In this document: positions 1 to 11,763 of the stretch, piece after piece
How positions within the stretch are numbered: the stretch's first letter is position 1
Layout of the letters: every line of letters starts with the position of its first letter
NCBI GenBank assembly: GCA_047967505.1
Contig: CM106539.1
From: Dipteris shenzhenensis
Lineage: Eukaryota > Polypodiophyta > Polypodiopsida > Gleicheniales
Strand: one strand, 5' to 3'
Length of the DNA: 64,000 nucleotides
Translations under genes and position numbers: made by a program
Notes under the pieces: model-generated
Told to the model about the DNA's origin: nothing
The model's input: the letters and a program-made list of their open reading frames with translations, nothing else
Databases searched by the model: none

Positions 1-1292
1 TTCTTTGAGTGGTTTTGGAGCAAAAAAAGACATTTTTTTATCATTCCCTTGTTTCTTTCAACTATATTGATAGACTGAAATGACCCATAGAGGTAATCAT
101 TGCCATCTTTTAGTGTCTATTGCACTTCAGGAAATTGAAAACACCTTCATTCTTGAATTTGGCATCATTTTGTTGTATTTCTGACTCACTGTCTCTGCTT
201 CAACGTTTTTCTGCCAATGGGTTGGAACTCAAGTTTGAAGCAACCATTCGCAGATTTGTAGTTTCGATGGAGTTAGGAGGTCCTAAAACTTTTGTGTTGC
301 TCATCATTTGCACTCCAGTGGTGTTTACAAATAGTTCTGTTTGCAAAAAAGTTTTTGGTCCATGTGTTGGACCCAGTGATTGGGACCACGGTTTTCAAAA
401 CCATCTGTTCCATTGTGTTTCGGAGGCCCAAAAAACACTACTTGCTAATTCTTGCACAATTTCATGGAGATTTGGAGAGGTTCTGTCTCTTTCAGGCTCC
501 GTATCGTCTATTTCTCTGTCAAAAATCCATTCAAAGGTCCAAACCTTTGAATTTTGGATTATAGGTCAATTGCAATAGTTGACTCCCCGTTTCCCATTCA
601 TCGGTTGGGATTTTGGAGTTCAAGCAGAAGAGAGATATTTGCATATTATCTTGCTTAGTCTGATTATGTAGTGATGCCCATGTTTTGAGGCATCCCATGT
701 TCTATTTTCACTTGCAGTAATTGTCGTGGGGCCATGATTTCTTGGATATACCTTATGCAGATCATTGTGATTGTAGTCTAGGCCATGTGTGCTCATTCAT
801 GGTTTGCATTGGGTTGTAGAGATGCTTTACAGGACATTTGGATGCATTGCAATCCTTTTTGGACGTGTTGATAGGCCCAGATTGTCTTGTGGGATGCTTT
901 ATTGATGGATGTTTAGCACACAGATGCTATTTTGTGCTGAGGGGCAGCTTTGACATATTGCAGTGGATGCACAGGTTGTGCTATGATCTCTTGGATGAGA
1001 TTTTGTTGATACATATGCTCATGGAAAGCATTTATGCTTGAGTCATTTTGGCACTTATTGGCATTGGGATTGCCATTGTTTTGCCATTGCAGTTGGCATT
1101 TACTTTCGGGATAGATTTGCTCATATGGATGCATAGTACATGCACACGAGTCAAATGCATTTTGATGCTTTGATCCTTTGAGGTTTGGTGATATTACCTT
1201 ACATTTTGGCATACACATTTGGGTGCATCTGGTATTTGGTGTGATTTCTCTCTTGCAAGTACTAGCATTTGGAATTTTGTTTCATTTGCATC

Positions 1293-2147
1293 ATGGCATC
1301 CTCTTCCATGTCTGAAAAGGAGTTTTTCAACATTGACAAAGTTTGACCCTTGTGGAAAGAACAGATAAGGGATATGCTTATTCAAAAGAAGCAAATTAAA
1401 CCCTTGGCAAGGATTGGAGCTAAGCCTGTAGATATGTCTGAGGATGATTGGAATGATTTGGATGCATTAGTAAAGTCTAACTGTTAGACTTCATCTTGTA
1501 GAGTCAATTTATTTCACAATAGTAAGACTCCATAAGATTTGTGGAAGAAATTATGAGCCACTTATGAGAAGGAAACTACCTCTAATAAAGTTTACCTCTT
1601 GAAGAGGTTGTTTGAGTTGTAGATGAAGGAAGGGGTCTCCATTGCTTCTCACTTGAATAAATTCAATATTATTTTTAGCCAGCTTTAGGCTCATAATATG
1701 AATTTTGATGCAAAGACTAAGGCAATATTCCTCCTATGTTCATTGCCATCCTCATGGGATACCTTTTGTACAGCTGTCAGTAACTTTGCACCTGGTGGAG
1801 TACTAAAGTCTGATTATGTTGTGGGTAGCTTGTTGGCCGAGGAGATTAGACGAAACTATATGGAATGCAACAAGTAGGATGCAGCCTTAAATGTTCAAAG
1901 GGGTAAATCACAGCTCAGGGGGAAGTCCCAAGAAAGAGGGAAGTCTTGTAGGAAATCCAAGACATAGAACATTGAGTGTTACCATTGTGGCAAGAAGGGT
2001 CACATGAAAAAGGATTGCTACAAGCTAAAAAGAGAGAAAAAGAATAAGAAAAATAATGAAAATTGGGGTGCAAAAAAGAAGGAAGAGAGTCCAAGGGATG
2101 ACAAAAGAAAAATGAAGATCAAGGAGATCAATGCAGTCACTCACTGA
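1293..2147 (+). pseudogene. Copia-1A gag pseudogene
   Basis: From the ATG at 1293 a single frame can be followed for about 284 codons to the TGA at 2145-2147. It is broken by eight premature stops but no frameshift. The C-terminal part holds a CCHC zinc knuckle (CYHC...H...C) starting at 1977, followed by a Lys-rich tail, as in copia Gag, the RNA-binding capsid protein. Several stops sit where Gln or Trp would be expected, so C-to-T or G-to-A change explains them. A 28-bp tandem duplication (about 2133-2189) lies at the gag/pol junction. No functional product is possible. Confidence 0.85.
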
Positions 2148-2236
2148 TAATACTGACAATGTAGTCACTCACTGATAATAGTGAGAATGACATTCTCTTC
2201 ATGTCTAGTCTACCTGCAAACTTGCTTACTACTTTA

Positions 2237-4863
2237 GATGATGCATATTCCTAGGATTGGATTTTGGATTCTGATGCTTCATTCCATGTTACTACCCATA
2301 GGGAATGGTTTTCCACTTATCGTAGTGGAAAGACACGTTGTGTGCATCTTGGAAATAACTATGCATGTGACAGTGGGAACACGTGACATAAAGTTTTCTT
2401 TTGCAAATGGGTCTGCATTTGTTTTGAAAGATGTGAGACATGTGCCTAAGTTGACCAAGAGTCTCATTTCAGCGGGTCAGCTAGAAGATGCTGGTTTTCA
2501 GACCACTTTTGGCTTTGAGAGTTGGAAAATTTAGAAGAGCTCTATGGTTTTGGCCAGGGGTGCTAAGTGTGGGACGTTGTATCCCTTACATGTATCATGG
2601 GTGTCTGATCATGTTGTTTCAATAACCAAGCATCCGAGTACTTCTTTGTGGCATTGCAGGTTGAGCCACATGAGCCAAAATGGAATGAAACTCTTATGCC
2701 ATTCGGGTTACACTGTCTCTATGGGAAGCCAACTAAATCAGCCCATAAAAGAAGGGGAAAGAAAGAGCTTGAAAGGCTTGATTTGGTGCAATCAAATGTA
2801 TGTGGTCCCATGCCTACACAATCATTAGGCAGGGCTGAATACTATGTGACATTCATTAATGATGCAATTAGGAAAGTGTGCTCTTACGCTATAGCTCGAA
2901 AGAATGATGTGTTCAAGATATTTCAAAAATGGTTGGCTTTGGCTGAAAATCAATCAAGTAAAACGTTGAAATGCCTATGGATTGATAATGGTGGAGAGTA
3001 TATCTCTCATGACTTCTAGCATTTTTGTGATACATGTGGGATCAAGAGGTAGCTTACGTCTCCTCATACTGCAAAGCAAAATCCAGCTGCAAAACAGATG
3101 AACCACACCATTCAGGAAATGTTGCAATGTATGCTTTCCAATGCAAGTCTTTCTGGTGGTTTTTGGGCTGAGGCAATGAAGATTGTACTACATGCGATCA
3201 ATAGATCACCTAGTAAGAGTTTGGATGGTGGTATTACTAAAGAGACATGGAGTGGCAAGAAGCCCTCTTACTCTCATTTTCATATATTTGGGTGTGAGGC
3301 ATATGCAGATGTGCTAAAAGAGCTTCGGAAGAAGCTAGACCCTAAGACTAGGAAATGCATCTCTCTAGGTTATGGTGAAAGTGGAGGGATGGGCTATCAT
3401 CTCTGTGATCTAGAAGCAAAGAAGATCATACGAGGCCATGATTTGGTCTTCAATGAGAAGAAGATGCATAAGATACCCATGAGGGATGTGAAAACAACAA
3501 GCTGTCCATGCACCAAATGTGCCGAAAATTGTTCCCCTAGGTACTCCCACAGGTATACAATCAAGGGCAGATGGTGGATTATCTATTGGTGGAAATGATG
3601 AGCCAAATGTGGCTGATATGCAGGTGGGACATCAAGCTGAAATGCCCTTGAGAAGGTCAGCTAGAGTGTCTAGACCGCCTGAGAGATTTGTTACAGGGGC
3701 AGACTATGTGATACTTACTGATTGCGGGGAGCCTTATTGCTATAGAGAGTCTATGATGCACGAGGATTTGTGCAAGTGGGAGAATGCTATGCAATTAGAG
3801 ATGAATTCACTCATGAAAAATAACACTTGGGACTTGGTTTCTTTTCCACATGGAAAGAAAGCATTGCCATGTAAATGGGTCTACAAGATGAAGGTCACAA
3901 GTAATGATGTGCCTAAGTACAAGGCTCATTTGGTTGCTAAAGGGTTCAAGCAAGAGAAGGGTGTGGACTTTGATGAGATCTTCTCTCTAGTTGTAAAGAT
4001 GACCACACTTAGATTTGTACTTGGACTTGTGGAAGTAGAGGATATGGAGCTTATGTAGATGGATGTCAAGACAACTTTCTTGCATGGGGATCTGCATGAG
4101 GAAATTTGCATGTACAACAGGAAGGCTTTGAAGAAAAGGGCAAAGAGCTTTAGTTTGCAAGCTGAAAAATAATCTCTATGGCCTTAAGCAAGCACCTAGA
4201 GAATGGTATCAAAAGTTTGATGCTTTCATTCGGTCCCAAGGATTCAAAAGGAGTGAGATTGATCACTGCCTCTATACTAAAAGGGCTAAGGATAATAGCC
4301 AGATACTCCTGGCACTGTATGTGGATGATATGCTATTGGCTAGCAAGAACACAAGTTGCATGAGGCCTTTGACATGAAGGATTTGGGACCTACAGGTCAT
4401 ATACTTGGTATGTGCATCACGCATGACTAGAGTAGGAAACTCCTTTGGCTTTCATAGAAGGAGTTTGTTACAAAGTGTTGCAGCATTTCAATATGGAGGG
4501 AGGGAAGGCAGTAAGTACTCCATTGCCTCCATATGTGAAACTGAGTCAGGAAGATAGTTCCAAATTAGATGAGGAGAGGGCCATGATGTCCAAGGTTCCT
4601 TATGCATGAGTGGTTGGGAGTCTTATGTATGCTATGATAGCTAGACCAGACATTGCATTTGGAGTGGGAGTTGTTAGCCGGTATATGGCTAATCAAAGAA
4701 AGAGGCATTGGGAGGTAGTTAAGTGCATCATGAGGTACATGAAGGGTACCAAGGAGATGTGCATCTACTTTGGCAGAGGAGAGATGCATCTAATTGGGCA
4801 CATAGATTCAGACTATGTAGGGCATGTGGATAGCAGGAGATCCACTTATGGTTATGTGTTATG
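2237..4863 (+). pseudogene. Copia-1A pol pseudogene (protease, integrase, reverse transcriptase)
   Basis: Protease is marked by WILDSDAS near 2258, where the family usually has DSGAS, so the active-site Gly is Asp here. Integrase remnants cover about 2648-3600, with DNGGEY near 2985 and a conserved block from 3098. Reverse transcriptase runs from about 3760, with KWVYKMK near 3870, the MDVK..FLHGDL block near 4060, and the YVDD catalytic motif (LYVDDMLLA) near 4316. TAG/TGA stops and frameshifts split it into at least six pieces. RNase H is truncated after the 'RRSTYGYV' segment at about 4830-4860. Copy B carries the same lesions, so decay predates the duplication. Confidence 0.85.
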
Positions 4864-5017
4864 AAAATTATATTTCTGATATATCTTGCTTTGGACATTA
4901 TTATTTTAGTCAAGTGTGACTATGGCAAAGTACCCCATAGCGCACCGGACGCGGCGGGGGTCCTAGTGGATACTTTGTGTGGTTAGTTGGGGATGCCTGA
5001 CTAGCTTGTGTCCAGAG

Positions 5018-5965
5018 TTACCACCACCGGGCTTGCATGCATGATTACTATGAGTGTAATAAGTTACCACTCACCGGGCTTGCATGCTCAAGAGAGTACT
5101 AGAGTGCATGGTAATGAGGGATTAGAGGTGATTAGGCTTCATGATTTACTTTTGTGGAAATTACTGCTCGATGGTGGCTCTCATCAACCACATCTGTCAT
5201 GGCTACAATTCCACAGGGCTGGCAGCAGTTGCAATTACCAGCCACTGCTCACCCACCACCAGGCTTAAGCATGCATGATCACTAGGAGTGTAGTAAAAAT
5301 TACCAATCCCCGAGATTGCATGCTTAATAGAGAATTAGAGTGCATGGTAATGAGTGATTATAGCCACGCCTGTCGTGGCTACGATTCCACCCACTTGGCA
5401 GTTAAAATTACCAGCCACCGTGGTGGCCTGTTCACCCACCACTGGGCTTGAGCATGCATGATCACGACGAGTGCAGTAAAAATTACCAGTCACTAGGCTC
5501 GCATGCTCAGTAGAGTACTAGAGTGCATGGTAATGAGTGATTAGAGGTGATTAGGCTTCATGATTTACTTTTGTGGGAATTACTGCCCGATGGTGGTGGC
5601 TCTCATCAGCAACGTCTGTCGTGGCTACGATTCCACCGGGCTGGCAGATTACCAGCCATCGCTCACCCACCACTGGTGGGCTTAAGCATGCATAATCACT
5701 ATGAGTGCAGTAAAAATTACCAGTCACCAGGCTCGCATGCTCAGTAGAGTACTAGAGTGCATGGTAATGAGTGATTAGAGGTGATTAGGCTTCATGATTT
5801 ACTTTTGTGAGAATAACTGCCCGGTGGTGGTGGCTCTCATCAGCCACGTTTGTCGTGGCTACGATTCCACCGGGTTGGCAGTTAAAATTACTAGACACCA
5901 CTCACCCACCACCAGGCTTAAGCATGCATGATCACTACAAGTGTGGTAAAAATTACCAATCACAT
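5018..5965. repeat. Tandem repeat, about 235-bp unit, copy A
   Basis: Units begin at TTACCA(G/C)TCACC-like sequence at 5064, 5300, 5483, 5717 and (partial) 5953. Lengths are 236, 183, 234 and 236 bp; the second unit has lost about 50 bp internally. Each unit contains GCATGC palindromes and a short hairpin, perfect in the last unit (AGCCACG 5842-5848, loop 5849-5853, CGTGGCT 5854-5860). No coding potential is evident. Confidence 0.85.
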
Positions 5966-7072
5966 TTACAAAAGCACATGGAAAGATTTTCCAATCAACA
6001 TAGCATAAAAACCACAACACAAATATCTCATTGCACATAGAAATTGAACCACCACCCTTTGTATGGACATGATCCAACCTATGATATAAAGAGAAACCCG
6101 AGTCAATTATGAGGCAACTAAAATGTCCAAGGCAAGGTACAGGGATAAACAACATGCAGATACATAGATAAACGACATGCTCAGGACATGCTAATCAAGT
6201 ACAAGAGAGAGACTCCGATGGCATAGCACAAAAAGTTCCAAGCCTTGGCATCTTCGACATCATTGTAACTTTTGCGGATTTCTCACCACGTAGATATAGC
6301 AAAAAGCTTTGCTCCATCTAGTTTAAACTCGAACAAATGGATGTGCCCAACCTTCGCTTGTTGGTGGAAGCTTTCACCGTGACTTGCTTGAGAAGAATCA
6401 TGCAACCAACTTCCCGTAGTAGTAAAACACATCCCTAGCATCACTATACACAACTCAGCTAGCGTAGCATGCAGTTGGCAAGAGAGATGGAAAAATGCTC
6501 ATGCAACCAAATCAAGGCTCAGAAAGGAAAATAAACGACCGGCAATGCAAAAGAACTACAAGGCAATCATCTTGCTATGAGCTAGACACCTCCAAATCCT
6601 TGCCCTCCCAACTCGAGCTCCTCTGCCCTCGCACAACACCGCTCATGTCCACGTAGCTCTTCACAACACCTCACTAGTTTGAAACCTTTGGTCGCTCCAC
6701 AGCCTCCATGCAAAGAAATGCAAATGGCCATGATGAGCCAAAGCGCGAGGTATAGCCAAAGTCCAAAACACACACCCAGTCATGCAAAGCTCGAGTTAGC
6801 TGGCGTGAAGCCACCTTTAAACTAGCAACTGGATGAGGTGGAACCATCGTGGACAACGGTTATTTACAATTGCCCAAGATATGGAAATCACATTCCCCTT
6901 TGAAATCAACCCGAAAAAGTCAATCCTATAGATAAAAATTAGCTCTCTATGACTTCGATTTTTTAATCCACGAAGGCCATTTCTATGGCGAATTAGTGCT
7001 AAAAAGTTAGCCCTCCGTACTTAGAGGCCTAATTCATGAAGCTATTTTCCTCCATGAATTAGTGCTAAAAAG
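5966..7072. other. Gene-free stretch, copy A
   Basis: No reading frame with domain-like composition is visible on either strand. A short motif GTGCTAAAAAGTTAG occurs twice (near 6991 and 7062), the second directly abutting the MITE-like element. Confidence 0.5.
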
Positions 7073-7387
7073 TTAGGGCCTTTACACACTACCTGCAGCC
7101 CAAGCCCCCGCCTGCCGTCAAGCCCTCTCTTACAGGGGTGTGTGGTGCCACATTGAAAGAGATGATTCGATCCACCAAAAAAGGGGGGTAGACAAAGTTG
7201 GGCAGCCAAGACCTCCGGCCCAAGAGGATGGGCGGGGGATCTACATAGGTGAAGGCATTTATTGCATGGGGCTTGAACCTACAATACCTTGCCACGTACT
7301 TTATAACGGCTTGGGCGGTGTGTAATGATCTCGGCCCGTGCCAAAAGGGAAAAAATAGACAGGGGGCTTGGTGTGTAAAGACCCTAA
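7073..7387. mobile_element. MITE-like inverted-repeat element, copy A
   Basis: Terminal inverted repeats of 17 bp face each other: TTAGGGCCTTTACACAC (7073-7089) and GTGTGTAAAGACCCTAA (7371-7387), with one mismatch. After an 11-bp interruption on the left, complementarity resumes (CAAGCCCCC against GGGGGCTTG). Total length is 315 bp and there is no transposase. Reading the outer TA on each side as a 2-bp target duplication suggests a Tc1/mariner (Stowaway-like) origin. A PIF/Harbinger origin with degenerate 3-bp duplication is the alternative. Confidence 0.5.
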
Positions 7388-7791
7388 AATATAGCCACCC
7401 TCCTTTTTGGCCTGCCCTTACAGGGTAGCCTTAGCAATGGTTTTTACTTTGGCAAAGCTAAAATAGGAGAGTTTTTAAATTTTATAAATTCCAAATTTTT
7501 CTCATTGGCCTTTGTTAAAGCTGTCGCCCCAATAAATGGAGCAATTATGCACAACTAACGATTTTGGGTTTCTCTCTGCCTCTCTCTCTCTCTCTCTCAC
7601 ACATACACACACACACACACAGAGATTCCCTCACTCTACCACTAGTCCCTAACACACCCACCCTTCTCCTCCCCATTCTCTCTCTAAGCTTCCCTCACTC
7701 CACCACTAGTCTCTCTCTTTTAGCTTCCCTCATTCCACCACTAGTCCCTAGCGCCCCCCTTCGCCTCCCCATTTATTTTGGGCAGGCCTAT
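7388..7791. other. Low-complexity upstream region of the kinase locus, copy A
   Basis: It contains a (CT)n/(CA)n microsatellite at about 7571-7621 and three imperfect repeats of CTTCCCTCA(C/T)TCCACCACTA between 7626 and 7750. No gene is visible. Confidence 0.6.
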
Positions 7792-7918
7792 TGAATGACA
7801 TGTGTCATTCATCTTTTTTACAAAAGTGGCATTTGGGACTCCAACGAAATGCAAAATGCAAAAAGCAAGTCGGTTTGCAAAAAGCAAGGCAACCGACTGA
7901 GAAAGCGCTGTCTATAAA
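7792..7918 (+). promoter_or_regulatory. Promoter of the truncated kinase copy A
   Basis: The dyad TGAATGACA-TG-TGTCATTCA is at 7792-7811. Inverted ACCGAC cores lie in AGTCGGTT (7868-7875) and AACCGACT (7891-7898), and the TATA box TATAAA is at 7913-7918. It matches the promoter of the intact gene in copy B, so the truncated reading frame may still be transcribed. Confidence 0.55.
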
Positions 7919-7958
7919 GAAGCTTGGACGCAAGTTTTAGCTATGCGATATTTTGAAG

Positions 7959-8204
7959 ATGATGATGGAGTCCCTCACTTCTTCTTCTTCTTCTTCTTCT
8001 TCTTCTCATCAGGCACTCATTGCCACTCTCTCCTCAACCTCCTCCTGGCCGACCGTGTCCCTTCAAGCACAGAACTTGATTCGGAAGATGCTAGTGAGAG
8101 ATCCTTCTCGAAGGGTGAAGCTTCCCGACGTCGTACATGATCCTTGGATCGCAAATCATGCAGGCTGCTCACTGCTCGCCCCCATGTCATGCAGTAAGGA
8201 GTGA
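7959..8204 (+). pseudogene. Truncated Ser/Thr kinase gene, in-frame 690-bp deletion, copy A
   Basis: Copy-A partner of the intact kinase at 43928-44863. The ATG, the poly-Ser N-terminus coded by a (TTC)n tract, the C-terminal end of the kinase domain and the stop codon are all kept, but 690 bp (230 codons) are missing at the junction 8045/8046. Lost are residues 30-259 of the copy-B protein: nucleotide-binding loop, catalytic Lys, HRD, DFG and APE motifs. The remaining 81-residue frame is open and keeps TATA box and 3' flank. It cannot be a kinase. It could be a non-functional pseudogene or could make a small protein with the end of the C-lobe only. The junction shows no clear microhomology. 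Confidence 0.85.
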
Positions 8205-9413
8205 GTCATGTATTGCGAGAGCTTGGAACACAGATCAACGACTACGACGGATCTACAGCTCGACCATGATGGTTTCTCGCATGCACTGCCGAAATGACAG
8301 CTCACACAGTTGCGGAGGATCCCAGCTTCAAAGACATGCATTTCTGCATGCTTTTCCATGTACTGTGCAGCTTTGCCGGCTTTGACAAATTGAAAATTAT
8401 CATAGCGACGACTCTTGGTTGAGCGATGCTGTTCTGGATTTGGAGATATTATTTATAAAACAAAATGACTTATCCTCGTGAATCTTTTTCTCAGATTTAT
8501 TTTGGGCTACTCATGGTTAATGGGCAGCAACATTGTCCAATTAGTAGCTCATTTCTTTACAAAGTGAGCTAGAAATGGAGCACAAACATGGTGAAATCTT
8601 GATCAACAACAAAGAAGAGAATGCCCTCTAGGTCATTGCTTTGTTTTGGCAAACACTTTCATCCATCTACAAAGATAATATAGAAGAATAATAGGCCTTG
8701 CCCTGTAACTCGTGACTCATCTTTTTTCCACCTTTCCTTCTCGAAGATTAAGTTGACCCAATCACGTAGATATGTTCTATAAAATTTTCAAGAAAAAGTG
8801 CACTAAGTGGGCATAACCTTCAAGGACTTAAAGTTAAATATGAGCTCATTGGAACTCATTGCTTGTGGAGTACATAGGTAGGAAAGAAGGACCCTCTCCT
8901 AGTCTTAGTAAAGCGAAATTGTGGAATGAATTCTCTTCTCACAAAGAACTCTTAAGCTTGAGGAAATTGTAATAATCATCAATAGAGTTCCAACAATACA
9001 CTTGAGCATTACAAAAAAATTGGACTACAAAAGGGGCCTTGTAAGAGAGCCCTTGGCCCACAAGAACTTAGTATAATGTTGGCTAATGGAGGGTAACATA
9101 ATATTGAAAATGAGCTATTTCTCTATTCAATGGACCAAAGTTTTACGTAGACCTCCGACTTGCTGCCTCATCTTCCTTCATGTTTTTGAACTGTAACCAA
9201 ATTGAAAAACCTAGTTTCTCAATCAAACTTGCACTATTTGTCCTTGAGCCAAATCCTCCCATCCAACTACCACACTCCTCGCATTCTCTCTCGTTTCTCT
9301 TCCTTCTCCCTCATTTTTAAGACATTTTGAATTTTTCTTGCTCCAACACTATTTTCAATTTTCCTCCTTTCTTTGAGCTTGGAAGCTTCTCTCTTTGTTC
9401 TCCCTATCTGAAG
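8205..9413. other. Kinase 3' flank and gene-free DNA, copy A
   Basis: No reading frame I can support. The first few hundred bases are probably the former 3' untranslated region of the kinase transcript. I see no canonical AATAAA close to the stop. Confidence 0.5.
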
Positions 9414-9418
9414 GAAAC

Positions 9419-9705
9419 TCAATGGAAGCATAATAAAAAGAGTCGTTTATTCATGAGTAGGAGTTGCCTTAAGTAGGCAAGTGGTACAATGCATGTACCC
9501 AATAGAGAGAGCATCTCCAGATCCACTAATCCTCCACTAATCTCTCCACTGATTTCTCAGATTCCCTCAATCACACCCAGTGGAACCTTCTACCACCACC
9601 TAACCTAGTCACAGTAACCACACATACACACCATGTGGTTACACACAAGCACACATATACCTTGTAATCCTTGGTATAGACCCATTACATCAATTTGTCC
9701 CAACA
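9419..9705 (-). repeat. 3' LTR of the gag-only element, copy A
   Basis: 287 bp, starting TGAAGG and ending CCAACA as read on the + strand, so TGTTGG...CCTTCA in element orientation. It lies directly next to the purine-rich tract. Confidence 0.85.
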
Positions 9706-9949
9706 GTCCCTCCACAAATTGGCCTCAACCCAGCAGTAGTTTATGGGAAGCTTCATGGCTTGCTCACATCTAGTAACAACGCTCATGACCCCAACATGTG
9801 ACTCACTCTGGTTATGGCTCTTGGTTTATAATTGAGAGAATGGACAATGACTATGCATGGGAAGTTCCCATATCTGATAAGGTAAAACTCACACATAAGA
9901 CTAACAATCATTTAAGGGAGACATCCCACGGCAGAGATCCCTTATTGAC

Positions 9950-10743
9950 TCAAGACACAAAAGGGTCATCACCCTCATCAAGGTTGACTTGGGTGGTGAA
10001 AGCAGTGAGAGCATTAATCTCCTCCCATTCTTCTTCTTTTTCTAATTCTTCCACAAGATTTGCTGAGAGTTTCTTCTTAGTGTAGCACTCCTTTTCAAAA
10101 TAATCAAGCTTTCCACAGAAATGGCACTTCATCTTGCTCTTGCTTGTAGATCCTTTGAAGTTTCTTTTGACTAGATATGCTTCACTTTCTTTACAGATAT
10201 AGAGATGCCTCTATATCTACTAAATTAGATTCTAGTAGATTTGTAAGAGTAGTCACAATGGTACCATACTCATCAAGTAGACTTGTAAGCAATATAGCAA
10301 TCACAATATCATCATCAAGGTTAAATTGGATGCTTGATAGTTGAGTCAATATACTTTTAAGTTTTCATGAAGTTTAGGTGAGAGGATAGTGACTCTCGCT
10401 TATCGAGCTTCAGGTCAAAGAACTTAATGAGTAGACTATACTTGGAACACTTCCCCTGTGCTCCAAAGACAGTCTCAAGATGCTTCCATGCAACATGTGC
10501 AGTTTCACATCCATCAGTGTGATGAAGGAAGGAATCACTCAAGCCTAGTGCAATTATAGCCAATGCCTTTTCATCTTTAGTTAACCAGGTCCATAATGCT
10601 TCTCCTTCCCTAGTAGTAGGCTTCTTCTCTTTCCCATTGGAAATGTTCCAAATCCCCTTTTTCATGAGTACAAATTTGATTTTGGTCTACTATGTGTGAA
10701 ATCCCTCACTCTCAAACTTATCTATCTTTGTTTTAGTAGCCAT
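9950..10743 (-). pseudogene. Copia-type gag pseudogene of the gag-only element
   Basis: Likely start is the ATG at 10743 (MATKTKIDKFESEGF), followed by a tandem TAG-TAG where conserved Trp/Lys-type positions are expected. The frame then continues as MKKGIWNIS... and a UBN2-type Gag core (SKYSLLIKFFDLKL) between 10665 and 10357. After further breaks a zinc knuckle (CHFCGKLDYFEKEC) follows at about 10126-10085, in which the His of CCHC is replaced by Tyr. The C-terminal tail is Glu-rich and ends at 9950. A Gag protein would package element RNA; this one is broken. An upstream minus frame at 10998-10795 has no clear identity. Confidence 0.7.
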
Positions 10744-11558
10744 AGGGAAGCTGGTCTTACCAATAATAGCACTATCTAATCCCTTTACAAATCCTTAGAA
10801 AGAACCATCTTCATACAAGTGCATATTACAAGCAAGAAAGTCTGAGAATCCAAGGTTCTTTGCACATAGATAGTAGTAGGGAAATTGAGGTTTGGCTTGA
10901 ATCTTGGTAACCTTCCTATTGACAAACTTTGACTTATTCTTGATGGGCTTCTTCACTCTGATATACGTATGATTGGATGACTCACAAGAGGTAGTCATTT
11001 AACATGCAAATCAATGAACACAATCACGTGTCATATGCAATGAGCACATCACCCTTATAATTGCAAACAAATATGGCATCCATAAGCTCATGACTGAGTT
11101 ATAATGCTCAAGCTCAAGCAAGATATAGTAAAACTTTCAGTCAAACTTTTAGTCAACATCAAGAGTCCCAAATTTATGTCGACTGGTCAACTGTCAAAGA
11201 CCAAAAAATGGGATAAATACTTGTAGAAACAAACCTCATCTTGGAGGGTGAAATTTAACTAATAGAGAGAAGCAATCAGAGGGATTTTATAGCAGTATGA
11301 AAGCTCTATTACTAGAGAAGATCCCCTAGCAAGGATTTGCACAATGTCGCGTCAGGTCGTCTTTATGGATTGCACCATTTTTTATTGTTATTTGCCAATT
11401 TTGCCTTGAATAGTGGAGCATTGGTGTTCAAAATTCATCTAGCAACCTCCTATAGTGTTTCCCAATAGCTGCTCAAACCAATTTTGGAATGGTGACTCCA
11501 GTTGGCAGAATTATGCGAAATATCAACAACCTTTAAAAGTGTCAGCATGGACATTAAA

Positions 11559-11645
11559 CGATATCATTCCCTTACCTCTGGACAATAGGCGATATCATTC
11601 CCTTACCTCTGGACATCAGATGATATCATTCCCTTACCTCTAGAC
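11559..11645. repeat. 31-bp tandem repeat, three units
   Basis: GATATCATTCCCTTACCTCT recurs with 31-bp spacing (ATATCATTCCC at 11561, 11592, 11623). It lies in the leader region of the gag-only element and is deleted from copy B. Confidence 0.8.
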
Positions 11646-11701
11646 CAAAGATTTTTTTGGTCAAGAGGAGTCTTCAGCACAAAGGGCTCGCGGAATGGTC
11701 C

Positions 11702-11705
<4 letters not shown>

Positions 11706-11763
<58 letters not shown>

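Larger units (their letters stand above)
1..4863 (+). mobile_element. Copia-1A, decayed Ty1/copia retrotransposon, 5' end cut by the window
   Basis: Order of domains is gag, protease, integrase, reverse transcriptase, as in Ty1/copia. The window begins in the untranslated leader after the primer site. Bases 1-1292 are leader with no credible gene. Recognisable coding stops near 4863, just after the segment that begins the RNase H region. I see no RNase H core and no 3' LTR before the unrelated tandem repeat at 5018. The element is dead: gag and pol carry many stops. Confidence 0.85.

Noticed and set aside
120-578. 152-codon open frame in the Copia-1 leader (also 36089-36547)
   Set aside because: Begins at TTG, has no ATG start near its beginning and no recognisable domain; lies between primer site and gag.
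913-1218. Minus-strand frame in the Copia-1 leader
   Set aside because: No domain and antisense to the element; identical in both copies only because the duplication is young.
7089-7295. Possible tRNA-like segment around GGGCTTGAACCTACAATACC
   Set aside because: Only a T-arm-like string; no acceptor or anticodon stem could be formed by eye, and it lies inside the MITE-like element.
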